Assembly: GCA_014379345.1 (NCBI GenBank) | Contig: JACMLY010000111.1 | Span: forward strand, 1-64,000 | DNA length: 64,000 nt | Direction of reading: 5' to 3' | From: Chitinophagaceae bacterium | Lineage (GTDB): Bacteria; Bacteroidota; Bacteroidia; Chitinophagales; Chitinophagaceae | Part shown: piece by piece, positions 34,770-43,837 of the stretch | Layout: each line of letters begins with the position of its first letter | How positions within the stretch are numbered: the stretch's first letter is position 1 | The notes under the pieces: generated by a model | What the model was told of the DNA's origin: nothing | Databases searched by the model: none | Seen by the model: only the letters and a program-made list of their open reading frames with translations | Made by a program: the position numbers and the translations under genes

Positions 34770-37505
34770 TTATTGGATGAAAGATACGAAGGTGTAGTCA
34801 CCGGAGCCTATTTTTACAATTGCATACGATCCGTTCCAACCGGCAAGTTTTCCTCCTCTGATTTGTTTAATTGGCATGCTATTTTCCGTTACAGCTGAAA
34901 CATCTTTTGCAGGTACAAAAATAGTTGCAGTTGCATGCGGCGGAATAACCACATGCAGTGTAACTTGATTGCCGTTGCGTTTCCACTCACTCACAATTTT
35001 CCCATGCAAAGAATGATAGCTTCCTTTTACTTCAGCTAAATCTTCTACAATATCAGGCCGTATAATAAAATGTTTAAAGCCGGGTTTTGATGAATCCATT
35101 TGTATTCCCACCAGATCATGATAGAACCATTCAACAATATGACCCAGCATGAATTGATTTTGCGAATTATCTCTATAGGCATCCCAGGTTTCGGGCAATG
35201 CAGTAGCGTCCAATTTCAACTGATAGCCATAACCCGGTTGCTGATCCTGGTTGTTCAGCCGGTAAATCACATCTGATCGACCGCCATCAGCTAATGCACG
35301 CAACATATATCGCATGCCCACTTCACCGGTGGTATTTTCATACCTGCGGTTTTCAATATCTGCTACAAGATTATTTAATACGGCTGATCGATGCTGAGGT
35401 GTAACCAATCCCAGAACCAGTGCCATTCCATTGGCACATTGAGAGCCATCTCCGTATTGTTTTGTTGTGGGGTTAAAAAATTTCTTGTTGAATACGTCAT
35501 ATATTTTTTTAGCAAGCTTGCCTTGTATTTCTGCTTCCGCTGTATTTCCCATAAGCCTGGCTGATCTTGCAAGTACATCAGCGTTGGCATAATAAAAAGC
35601 TGTTGCAATTAATTCTCGTGGTGTATGTGGACTTGCACGCCTGCCACACCAATCACCTTTGCCCGGTGCAGCAATTCCATCCCTGGCCTTGCTTGTCAGA
35701 TAATCTACATATTTTTTCATCATTGGATAATTATTGCGTAGAATTTCCGGGTTACCGGTCCACTCATATTGTTGCCATGGAAGCATTACTCCGGCAGTTC
35801 CCCACTCGATCGCTTCGCGCCAATCGCTCCCAAATACGGTTAACTCCGGAGCAATGCAGGGAACCAATCCATTGGGTTGTTGCGTGTCATTCATGTCGTG
35901 TATGATCTTTCCAACCAATGGTCGCATGTCATAATTGTATCGAAATGACGGGCCGTGAAGATGTGACTGTTCAAGCCAACCCAGCCGTTCGCGATGAGGA
36001 CAATCGCTGATCACACTTTTCATATTGCTCAACTCCGCCCATTTGATCATTGTAAAAATCCGGTTAAACAAACTGTTTGAGCATGAAAACTCTCCTGCAA
36101 AAGTTGAAGCAGAATGGACAACAATGCCCTCTATTAATTCAACCGAAGGCACTTGATTATTTCCTGGCGCCGGTATGCATTCCACTTCGTAATACCGGCA
36201 ACCGGTATTAAAAAATTTCGATGTATAGATTTCAGTGCCTCCACCCGCTAAAGTGTACACGCTATATGATCTTCCATTATAATTGTTACGAAATAACGTT
36301 CCATCAGGGTTTAGTAATTCACCCGGTGTTATTTTGACCTTTGATCCTGCCCGACCTCTGGCTGTTAGTCGTGAAATATAGGAAGCATTTTGACCAAGAT
36401 CGTAAATTGTAAAGTTAGGTTTTATCTCTTTTTTGCTGGTTGGCCCAAACACACCGAAGGTTCTGACAGGGGGAGCAGCATGGGTAAGTCCTTTCAACTG
36501 ACCACCAGGTCCATTCCTGATCTCAACTGGCAGCCACAAGGAGTCATTAAAGCCTGGATTATCCCAACCCCTTTCAACATCACGTGCATCCCAATCTTCT
36601 CCTCCGTATATACTCGACCATATCATGGCACTTTTGCCAGCTTTCCAACGATCATCGGTGGTCAATGTTTCAATCGAACCATTATTATATTCTAATTGTA
36701 TTTTTGCAATTGCCTGCAGGCGGCCAAAGTTGTTTTCCAGTTTTGCATATCGTCCACCTTTTTTCACCCTGTACATACCATTCGCGAGAAGTAAGCCAAT
36801 TGCATTTTGCCCGGAAGTTAATTGCCCGGTGATATCATAAGTATCGTACAAACAGGTTTTATTATATTGAGTCCATCCTGGATTCAACAAAGTTTCTGTG
36901 AGCGGTTTTCCATTTAAAGTCATTTCGTACTGACCCAAACCGCAAATAGAAATGATAGCACGTTTCAATCCCTGTTTAACTGTAAACTCCCGGCGTAATA
37001 AAAAAGTACTGTTAATTGCACTATCCAGCTTTTCAGGACCGCCTATCCATTTTGCACCACTCCAGTCCTGGGGATGGAGTATACCCATGGTCCATTGGCT
37101 TGCATCGCTCCATGCAGATACTGTTTTATTCTGATCCCATACTCTCACTTTCCACCAAACTGTTTGATGCGATTTCAATGGCCTGCCTTGATAAGGGATA
37201 TTGTTTATATCGCCAGAAGTAGTCTGACCTGTATTCCATAGATCACCCTTGTTTTGTCTGAGTATTTCCTTTGATGATGCTACTAATATCTGGTAAGCAG
37301 TTTGCGACAGTGCACGAAGTGATGAGTCGGTTGGAATTAAGATCCATTCAAGATGGGGCATTAGAACATCGATGCCCATTGGATCAGCGCGATATTCACA
37401 TTTTAAATTGAAAGGGATAAAGGATGCAGCCTGCTTATTCTTCTGTATGCCAGTCAGGGTAACAAAGCAGCCAAATAACAATAGAATGAAATGGAAACTC
37501 CTCAT
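34770..37505 (-). CDS. Alpha-L-rhamnosidase, GH78
   Basis: The 911-residue exported enzyme has the usual GH78 order: N-terminal beta-domain (FNLKCEYRADPMGIDVLMPH, WWKVRVWDQNKTVSAWSDAS), Bac_rhamnosid_N (LRREFTVKQGLKRAIISICG, GLGQYEMTLNGKPL, LNPGWTQYNKT), a beta-sandwich, the (alpha/alpha)6 barrel and a C-terminal domain (FKHFIIRPDIVEDLAEVKGS). Conserved catalytic-site text includes SDCPHRERLGWLEQ and WETWDAYRD-like LPETWDAYRDNSQNQF. It cleaves terminal alpha-L-rhamnose, common in pectic RG-I/RG-II and arabinogalactan proteins. Confidence 0.93.
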   Translation of the reverse strand: MRSFHFILLLFGCFVTLTGIQKNKQAASFIPFNLKCEYRADPMGIDVLMPHLEWILIPTDSSLRALSQTAYQILVASSKEILRQNKGDLWNTGQTTSGDINNIPYQGRPLKSHQTVWWKVRVWDQNKTVSAWSDASQWTMGILHPQDWSGAKWIGGPEKLDSAINSTFLLRREFTVKQGLKRAIISICGLGQYEMTLNGKPLTETLLNPGWTQYNKTCLYDTYDITGQLTSGQNAIGLLLANGMYRVKKGGRYAKLENNFGRLQAIAKIQLEYNNGSIETLTTDDRWKAGKSAMIWSSIYGGEDWDARDVERGWDNPGFNDSLWLPVEIRNGPGGQLKGLTHAAPPVRTFGVFGPTSKKEIKPNFTIYDLGQNASYISRLTARGRAGSKVKITPGELLNPDGTLFRNNYNGRSYSVYTLAGGGTEIYTSKFFNTGCRYYEVECIPAPGNNQVPSVELIEGIVVHSASTFAGEFSCSNSLFNRIFTMIKWAELSNMKSVISDCPHRERLGWLEQSHLHGPSFRYNYDMRPLVGKIIHDMNDTQQPNGLVPCIAPELTVFGSDWREAIEWGTAGVMLPWQQYEWTGNPEILRNNYPMMKKYVDYLTSKARDGIAAPGKGDWCGRRASPHTPRELIATAFYYANADVLARSARLMGNTAEAEIQGKLAKKIYDVFNKKFFNPTTKQYGDGSQCANGMALVLGLVTPQHRSAVLNNLVADIENRRYENTTGEVGMRYMLRALADGGRSDVIYRLNNQDQQPGYGYQLKLDATALPETWDAYRDNSQNQFMLGHIVEWFYHDLVGIQMDSSKPGFKHFIIRPDIVEDLAEVKGSYHSLHGKIVSEWKRNGNQVTLHVVIPPHATATIFVPAKDVSAVTENSMPIKQIRGGKLAGWNGSYAIVKIGSGDYTFVSFIQ

Positions 37506-37542
37506 AAGCGATAGTGCAATTTTTTCTGATTAGATTTATTAA

Positions 37543-39144
37543 CTAGTGCTTAAGGCTATCGCCAACATATAATACTACAGGTCTATTGCCGAAAGAAGCC
37601 GGTGGGTTTAGTTTTGTTGTGCCATTTGTAAGTTTGCCGGCATCAATGTACTTTCCCGAAAAAGGTTGAAACCATTTTGCTTTTAGTGATTTGGAGATAC
37701 CTGATAATTGTAATGTAAATGGTGCCGATACATCCTGGTAAGCAACATATTCTTTTCCTGCATTGGCAAGACAATAACCCTTACTCACTAATGAATCTGC
37801 GGGCTCAAGTAACCAGTATTTCGTTTTCGTAAAGAAATCACTGAAGTGTTTTAAATATGTATACCCTGGTGGAGTATCATTGACGCGGATAATATCCCAG
37901 GCGGTGTGGGTGTAGTAATAGGCATTATATCCACCGGCCATTTGGATCTGCCAATAAAATTTGGCAACAGCTTCAGGTGAATGCACCCGGTTATATGTTT
38001 TATCGGTAGCACCTTTCGGTCCGTATTCATATCCTGATTCAACATTCATTATCGGCCATTTATATTGTATGCGTTGATCAAGCGTCGTTGCATGCAAATG
38101 AGCCGATTGCTCCTGGTGGCTGCGAAAATCTATAACTCCGTTATAGTATCCCTTATCATAGGTTGCTATATCAGTATGTACAGTAAGTAGACGATCATAA
38201 GGATCCGCAGCACGAATAAACTTGAGACGATCTATTTTGTACTCAATAGACTTTTCATAGTTCGCCTCCTTCGCGAGGTCCCAAACAATATTGGGGTAAG
38301 CGGCATAGCGTGCAATGATCCATCGGAAATACCGGTCATCTTCCGGGCTTTCATTTTTCATCCAGTTCACTTCTTTGTTATAAACTTTGAAATAAATATG
38401 CGCAACTATTCCGCGTTTGTACATGGCATCAATCACTCTATCATAATGTTGCCAGTAAGCTATGTTGTAGCGGGTGAAATCGGGGTTTTGATTATTTCCT
38501 TCCCATGCACACAATGCAGGCGGCCCATAATCCGTTTCCTCGGTTTTTCCTTTTCGCCATCTTGTGTCGTAACTATAAGCATTAATGAGAATAAAGTTAA
38601 ACCCGTATGACGCAAGTTTGTCGAGGAATGGGTTGACTGTTGGCAGTTGATCACTGCCCGGATCCAAAGCCCAGAGCCAATTAGCTTCATATCCGTTCGG
38701 AAACCAGCGGGTTCCATCTTCATAAATAAAATGATATTTGTTTTTAGGGTCAACCAGTAATCCACCATGAATCCCGGAGTTTTTATTTTTAGTACATACG
38801 AGTTGAGCCTGTTGGTTATTGAGACAGCTTAGATCAGAACGTGTTTTAATTGACCACTTGCCTTTTTTCGTTGCCGAAAACCGGATCTTCCATTTATTGT
38901 TACCATCATAAAAACCAGGAATAGTGAATTTGATGCCATCAGGACCTGTGATATCTGCAGAAAATTGAACAATGAAGGGATTCGTTGAGTCAGCATTGCA
39001 AGTAAATTCAAAATCGCGAGGCTCCCATCTTGGGAGTTTTATCTCCGATCTCTGTGCCGTTAATATATTTACGCACTGTGTTTGTAACAAAAGCACAACT
39101 AACAGTCGCACAAAAAATGAAGCGATATCTATACGATGGTTCAT
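37543..39144 (-). CDS. DUF5060/DUF4038 glycoside hydrolase (GH140 apiosidase-like)
   Basis: The product has ~533 residues from the ATG at 39144 (MNHRIDIASFFVRLLVVLLL signal), preferred because the 40 codons further upstream run through a dispersed repeat. The DUF5060 immunoglobulin-like domain is at ~35-115 (LPRWEPRDFEFTCNADSTNP, IPGFYDGNNKWKIRFSATKK). A DUF4038-type (beta/alpha)8 barrel follows (FIYEDGTRWFPNGYEANWLW, YPNIVWDLAKEANYE with a catalytic-type Glu, WPIMNVESGYEYG with a second Glu). A C-terminal collagen-binding-2-like beta-domain ends it. Family relatives include the RG-II apiosidase; exact activity uncertain. Confidence 0.8.
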   Translation of the reverse strand: MNHRIDIASFFVRLLVVLLLQTQCVNILTAQRSEIKLPRWEPRDFEFTCNADSTNPFIVQFSADITGPDGIKFTIPGFYDGNNKWKIRFSATKKGKWSIKTRSDLSCLNNQQAQLVCTKNKNSGIHGGLLVDPKNKYHFIYEDGTRWFPNGYEANWLWALDPGSDQLPTVNPFLDKLASYGFNFILINAYSYDTRWRKGKTEETDYGPPALCAWEGNNQNPDFTRYNIAYWQHYDRVIDAMYKRGIVAHIYFKVYNKEVNWMKNESPEDDRYFRWIIARYAAYPNIVWDLAKEANYEKSIEYKIDRLKFIRAADPYDRLLTVHTDIATYDKGYYNGVIDFRSHQEQSAHLHATTLDQRIQYKWPIMNVESGYEYGPKGATDKTYNRVHSPEAVAKFYWQIQMAGGYNAYYYTHTAWDIIRVNDTPPGYTYLKHFSDFFTKTKYWLLEPADSLVSKGYCLANAGKEYVAYQDVSAPFTLQLSGISKSLKAKWFQPFSGKYIDAGKLTNGTTKLNPPASFGNRPVVLYVGDSLKH

Positions 39145-39171
39145 AAGTAAGAATCGTTTTGAGTTTGAAAA

Positions 39172-39269
39172 ACCTCCTTTCCTCCGTGCTATACCTCCGT
39201 TCCCTCTGTAGTTAAATTGCCTCGCATTCGGAGACTTCTTAGTTGTACGACCAAAGTTAACCACAGAGG
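39172..39269. repeat. Second copy of the cctccgtgc / ttaaccacagagg element
   Basis: cctccgtgctatacctcc (39181-39198) differs by one base from 31223-31240. gaccaaagttaaccacagag (39249-39268) is almost the same as 31292-31311. An internal imperfect inverted pair is ccctctgtagttaaa and gttaaccacagagg. It lies upstream of the DUF5060 gene, between it and the propeller gene. Confidence 0.65.
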
Positions 39270-39293
39270 CAATTCACGAATTCCTGGCAAAAT

Positions 39294-40526
39294 TTAATGC
39301 CTTAACCGCGTAATATAAACCTGCCTGCTACCGGTATGAGTTGAATTGAAACCGATCATATCACCTTGAGGACTCCACCTGCAATGAATATCACATCTCC
39401 ATCCGGCACTGAATTGTTCAGGTTCAACATATCTTCCAAGAGGAAGCACAGCTTGCGTTTTCATATCCATCAGGTAGATTTTTTGTTCACGCATGCCTTG
39501 CCCAGGATAAGTATCTGTAACCATCCATTTCCCATCCGGTGAGAAAGTGCCGTGACCATCATAATCCAATAAACCATTTCCCAACCTTTTGTAATTCTTC
39601 TGTCCCGGTGTAAATAAAATATGGGCGTATTGCTTTGCTTCATACATAGCCGTTATCATCAACTGATCATCACTCGACCAATCAAAATGAGAACCACCCC
39701 ATCCGTCAGGAAAACAGCGTTGCAGGTCTGATCCATCTTTATTTGCTGTAAATGAAGTTGTATTCCATGTCGGGATTGCCCTGGCAAGAAAAAATATTTT
39801 GGTCCCTGACCTGCTGAATAAGATATGACCTATGTATTCAATACCTTTTTCTATGATTGCCGGAACTATATTTTTTAACTGCGCATACGACACAATCAGT
39901 TTTGATATGCCTGATTGCAGGTCAATCAAAAATATTCCATCATCTTCAGGGAAAGCGCTACCAGATTTCGCATCTTGTCCAGGGCCGGCATAACCATAAT
40001 CGGTCCTTGTAATACGCAATCGTGCAAAATTGATGCTTATAGCTTCTCTTCCATTTGGCGATACCGCGGCAACCGGATGAGGAATCACTTTGATCTCTTT
40101 TCTGGTAAAAACATTCAAAATGATAGACACAAATTTTCCATCTCTGCTATCATTATAAATAATGACCGAATCCGGACTGGTAGAAAGCCAATGCGCCATG
40201 CATCCCTGTTGAAAATTCCAAGCTGTGGTTTTTGCAACGGGAACAAATTTATTTGATTGCAGATCAACCAATCCCAATGTTGCTGTATCATTTTCATCTG
40301 GGATTTTAAATTTGACATCAGTTTCCAACACAGTAATGTATCGTTGATTTTTGCTCCAGGAATTAATGCCGTAGTAACTGGCAAACAGATGCTCATTATT
40401 ATTAGCTGTGACCTGAAAAGGTTTGCTGACTGATGGAAATTTGATCGCACCGGAGTGCTGTGCTTTCACACAATGAGCCAGTGCGATGAAGAGGCAGATA
40501 ATTTTTATGGCTTTGTGAGATTTCAT
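39294..40526 (-). CDS. Beta-propeller protein, PL22 oligogalacturonate lyase-like
   Basis: The 410-residue exported protein (signal MKSHKAIKIICLFIALAHCV) consists of repeated propeller blades: VETDVKFKIPDEND-type first blade, WNFQQGCMAHWLSTSPDSVI, IYNDSRDGKFVSIILNV, FDWSSDDQLMITAMYE, DYDGHGTFSPDGKWMVTDTY, DIHCRWSPQGDMIGFNSTHT. The histidines in GCMAHW, GSHFDW, DGHGTF and DIHCRW occupy blade positions where PL22 lyases bind a metal. An oligogalacturonate or related uronide lyase is plausible; a non-catalytic TolB-like propeller is the alternative. Confidence 0.7.
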   Translation of the reverse strand: MKSHKAIKIICLFIALAHCVKAQHSGAIKFPSVSKPFQVTANNNEHLFASYYGINSWSKNQRYITVLETDVKFKIPDENDTATLGLVDLQSNKFVPVAKTTAWNFQQGCMAHWLSTSPDSVIIYNDSRDGKFVSIILNVFTRKEIKVIPHPVAAVSPNGREAISINFARLRITRTDYGYAGPGQDAKSGSAFPEDDGIFLIDLQSGISKLIVSYAQLKNIVPAIIEKGIEYIGHILFSRSGTKIFFLARAIPTWNTTSFTANKDGSDLQRCFPDGWGGSHFDWSSDDQLMITAMYEAKQYAHILFTPGQKNYKRLGNGLLDYDGHGTFSPDGKWMVTDTYPGQGMREQKIYLMDMKTQAVLPLGRYVEPEQFSAGWRCDIHCRWSPQGDMIGFNSTHTGSRQVYITRLRH

Positions 40527-40582
40527 TAGTGGATGTTTGGGTAACCATGTTTATAGGTCTCAAAGACCGATCATCAGACAAG

Positions 40583-42271
40583 TTATTCAAAACGATACAA
40601 CTTCACTCGAAGAATGTTCGGGCCGTTTGCGCCGAGTCGTACAACTGACCCATTCCTTTTCACGGGTGCTTCTTCTGCGATATTGTAGTTGAACATGATA
40701 TCATCTCCATTAAGCCTTCTTCCGGCAATCCATTTTCCATTCTTATACACACCTTCATCAACAGAAGCAAGGCCCACATAAGAGGGGCCTACTGCAGATG
40801 TAAAAAAATTAACAATAATATCATTTCCTGCGATAATAAATTCATCAGGCCCTGTTGATATAACAAGCCCATAGCCATTTTCCGGCAGGGCAGCATCAGG
40901 TCTTCGCAGGTTGTAGCGGAGTTGCACATCTAATGAATATCCACCCAATTCGATTTTCTGATTTTTCTTTTTTGGAGTGAGCCATATCCCAGCGATAGTG
41001 CCTTTGCTTTGTGCAGCTAAAATTTCCGGAGCGAGTTGTTGCAAAACAGCATAGGCTTTTGGCAGCGGTCCATTAACAGGATCTTCTACACGGTTCTCTA
41101 TTCCAAATGGAGAATAACCGATCGCACGATGCTGAGCGATTGCATAAAAAGCATTCGCAGCACCTTGCCCGTCTCCTCTTGATTCAGGCACAAACAAAAC
41201 ATTTCCCGAACGTGTGTACAGGGCAGTTATTTCATCGAAATTGGGCAAATAAATATCAGGAGAAAAGAGATCGATTGCAGAAGCGCCGGCTCTCCAGATG
41301 TCGAGTACATGTGCCTGTGGCCCACCGCTGGGATAATCGCCTGGCTTTTTATCTTCCGGTTGCACGATCCATGCATTGACAAACATAGGTAATGCATATT
41401 CTTTCTTACCGGCTTCTGCTACCTTATTAATAAAACTGGCGTAATACCAGGCCATGAATGCTTCTTCTGCAGCCGCAGTATCTCCAAATATCTCAGGCCA
41501 TGTACCTGACGACCGGGAACCCCTGGCTGCCCATAATTTTCGATATTCCGGTAGAAGGTCTTCCTTATACTTTTGCATGTGATCGATCAATTCTTTAGGC
41601 ACCTGTTGGTGATATGCTTTATTAGCCATTTCACTGTAGTCGCGGGTTCCTCCCAATAGTCCTACTTCATTTTGCACCTGAATCATGATCACCGTCTGTT
41701 GCTGTTCATCAACCTGCTTAACATGTTTCATAAAAGCAGCAAATGCTTTGGCATCAGCCTTCATTAATTCTCCACTTAGTGGTGAAAAAGCTTCTACAGA
41801 AAAATTTCCTTTAATACGCATGCGCGGAAAGCGTTTGAAATCCTTCTTCACCCACGCAGGACTGTAATGCGACAGCCCATTCTTCCAACTACCAAACCAA
41901 AGCAGAGTTAGCCGCATATTGTTTTTTCTCGAGTCATGGATCAGGCTATCCACCAATGAGAAATCAAATTTTCCTTCTTCAGGTTCTGTGAGTTCCCATG
42001 AAACGACAGCCAGCACTGTATTGAGTCCTATTGAAGAAAGCCGTCTCCAGATGGGTTTCATATACGCAGCGCTGGAAGAACTTGAATTATGTAACTCACC
42101 GGCAAGCAGCAAAAAAGGTTGTCCATCGACAATCAGTTGCGTTGCTTTTCCTCGTTTTTCCAAATGAGGAATGCCCGTTTCAGCTTTTTTAGTGGTATCA
42201 TTAGCCGTTGCTACAAAAGAAAAACAGAAAGAAATGTACGCGATAAATAATTTCTTTGATAAACTAAGCAT
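40583..42271 (-). CDS. Beta-galactosidase-type glycoside hydrolase, GH35 with DUF5597
   Basis: The 562-residue exported enzyme (signal LSKKLFIAYISFCFSFVATA) has a GH35/GH42-like barrel: QLIVDGQPFLLLAGELHNSS, GLNTVLAVVSWELTEPEEGK, MIQVQNEVGLLG with the acid/base Glu at 202, and LFVPESRGDG with the likely nucleophile Glu. A DUF5597 C-terminal beta-domain covers ~390-560. It probably removes beta-linked galactose from side chains. Same strand as its PL22-like and CBM9 neighbours, with 56 and 53 nt gaps: one operon. Confidence 0.9.
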   Translation of the reverse strand: MLSLSKKLFIAYISFCFSFVATANDTTKKAETGIPHLEKRGKATQLIVDGQPFLLLAGELHNSSSSSAAYMKPIWRRLSSIGLNTVLAVVSWELTEPEEGKFDFSLVDSLIHDSRKNNMRLTLLWFGSWKNGLSHYSPAWVKKDFKRFPRMRIKGNFSVEAFSPLSGELMKADAKAFAAFMKHVKQVDEQQQTVIMIQVQNEVGLLGGTRDYSEMANKAYHQQVPKELIDHMQKYKEDLLPEYRKLWAARGSRSSGTWPEIFGDTAAAEEAFMAWYYASFINKVAEAGKKEYALPMFVNAWIVQPEDKKPGDYPSGGPQAHVLDIWRAGASAIDLFSPDIYLPNFDEITALYTRSGNVLFVPESRGDGQGAANAFYAIAQHRAIGYSPFGIENRVEDPVNGPLPKAYAVLQQLAPEILAAQSKGTIAGIWLTPKKKNQKIELGGYSLDVQLRYNLRRPDAALPENGYGLVISTGPDEFIIAGNDIIVNFFTSAVGPSYVGLASVDEGVYKNGKWIAGRRLNGDDIMFNYNIAEEAPVKRNGSVVRLGANGPNILRVKLYRFE

Positions 42272-42324
42272 AATGATATGGTTGAATAGGTTATAAATTA
42301 TTTACCCCTTTATGGGCCGGAGAC

Positions 42325-43413
42325 TTACTTTACGGCCACATCCCAAACCTTTGCCCGTCTGGCTTTTCCTGCAGGTCCTTCAATCCAAAGTGTGACAATA
42401 TATTTACCTGCTTTTTCATACCGATGTGTAGGATGCTGTTCAATTGAAGTGGTTCCATCACCAAAATCCCATTTCCAGGACTTGATCTTTCCTTCCGATT
42501 CATCAATGAATGAAACCAGTCGCCGTTGCATATCCACAACTTTAAATGACCATTGTGCATCAATTCTTTTTTTATAGCGGCTATCCAGCGGCATTAACTT
42601 AAAAGGAAGCAGGAAAGAAGCATTGCCATACATCTTGTGTTCACGCGAAAGATTCCAAAATCCCTGTTTCTTTCTGTCATTAACATCATCATAATCTATC
42701 ACCGCCCAGCTCAACGAAATAATCTTGTTATCGTGAAGATTTGATTCCACGGCGCGTACCGGTCCTTCGCTGCCGGCATAATCGAATGGAGTGATCCAGA
42801 ATTCAAGAACCAATCTTCCCGAATCGCCTGGCTTGAAATTGTAATTATACGCTGCATTGGCATACGGGAGATCTTTTATCCATGGCTGACTTCCCCAGGC
42901 AAGAGCCCAATCCTTTCCATCTGCGGGGGTAAAGATGTGGTAGTTCTGTGCATGCACTCCATGGAAATCGAAATAAGCTTCCCATCTCTCTTTGTCTGGA
43001 TTTGGATGCTGCTCATCAATCAATGGTCCACCGGAACGGTCTGCATCTACTACTATTTCGAAAATATCATTATGAAGGCCTGTATGTGTGAAGTCCCAAT
43101 AATTATCATAGGCTTCGTAGAGAAAGTATAATCTATTCAATCCTTTCACCCAGCCTACTTTCACTTTTACATCAAGGTTTTTGGGATCAGGAGCAGGGAA
43201 ACGTTTGTTGTCGTCAACCAATTGATCCGTTGCTATAATAAAACTATCTGGTACAATTGTCCAATCATTTGTATTTCCATCGATGGAAGGGATCATATTT
43301 GGAGGGAACTGGAAAATTTTATAACGGCGTTTTTCCTGGGTATTGCCAGAAATGTTCAGACAGAAAAAAAATACAAATAGGGAAAGTGTTTTAGCGGAAG
43401 ATCGATATGGCAT
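42325..43413 (-). CDS. CBM9-like (DOMON) protein with C-terminal PKD domain
   Basis: The 362-residue exported protein (signal SAKTLSLFVFFFCLNISGNT) has two modules. Residues ~35-260 are a CBM9/DOMON-like sugar-binding sandwich (PSIDGNTNDWTIVPDSF, VKVKVGWVKGLNRLYFLYEA, DIFEIVVDADRSGGP). Residues ~285-360 are a PKD domain (WKWDFGDGTTSIEQHPTHRY, GKYIVTLWI). It has no catalytic motif and is probably a surface or periplasmic glycan-binding accessory protein. First gene of the minus-strand PUL operon. Confidence 0.8.
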   Translation of the reverse strand: MPYRSSAKTLSLFVFFFCLNISGNTQEKRRYKIFQFPPNMIPSIDGNTNDWTIVPDSFIIATDQLVDDNKRFPAPDPKNLDVKVKVGWVKGLNRLYFLYEAYDNYWDFTHTGLHNDIFEIVVDADRSGGPLIDEQHPNPDKERWEAYFDFHGVHAQNYHIFTPADGKDWALAWGSQPWIKDLPYANAAYNYNFKPGDSGRLVLEFWITPFDYAGSEGPVRAVESNLHDNKIISLSWAVIDYDDVNDRKKQGFWNLSREHKMYGNASFLLPFKLMPLDSRYKKRIDAQWSFKVVDMQRRLVSFIDESEGKIKSWKWDFGDGTTSIEQHPTHRYEKAGKYIVTLWIEGPAGKARRAKVWDVAVK

Positions 43414-43837
43414 TTATAATCGTTTTAAAACTGCATTGTGACACGATGTAATAACAAATCGGCCGCAAACCTGGATGAGGGATAGTCCGGCGGTCGTTAC
43501 CATGCCAATAATCCAACGATTAGGCACATGTTTCATATAGCAGCAGTTAAGCACCGAAAAGATTACAATTTATTTCAGTACTCAATTCAAATCATCCTGC
43601 GCCATCCTGCCATTCATGATTTCTTTAGCTTTCGCCATTATGATATGTGCGCTTTTCTTGCATAACCTTTAGCGGGAACGATTGCGTAAAAAAATCCAAA
43701 TAATCGTGGCGCGAAAAAAGCCTGCTACACATTATACTTATGTTTACGACGGAAAGATACCCGTGGAATACGTTGTGGATCTTTTTCAAGCCTCTAAGAA
43801 CCGTGTTTAGAATGTTGGACAACCGAATAAGAAAAAA
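43414..43837. other. Divergent regulatory gap between CBM9 and GH2 genes
   Basis: These 424 bases separate two divergent PUL operons and should hold both promoters. I see no good TAnnTTTG/TTTG pair and no strong inverted repeat. A 65-codon minus ORF (43625-43822) looks spurious. No regulator gene lies here or elsewhere in the PUL. Confidence 0.4.

Noticed and set aside
43625-43822. 65-codon minus ORF upstream of GH2
   Set aside because: Lies in the expected regulatory gap and has no protein-like pattern.
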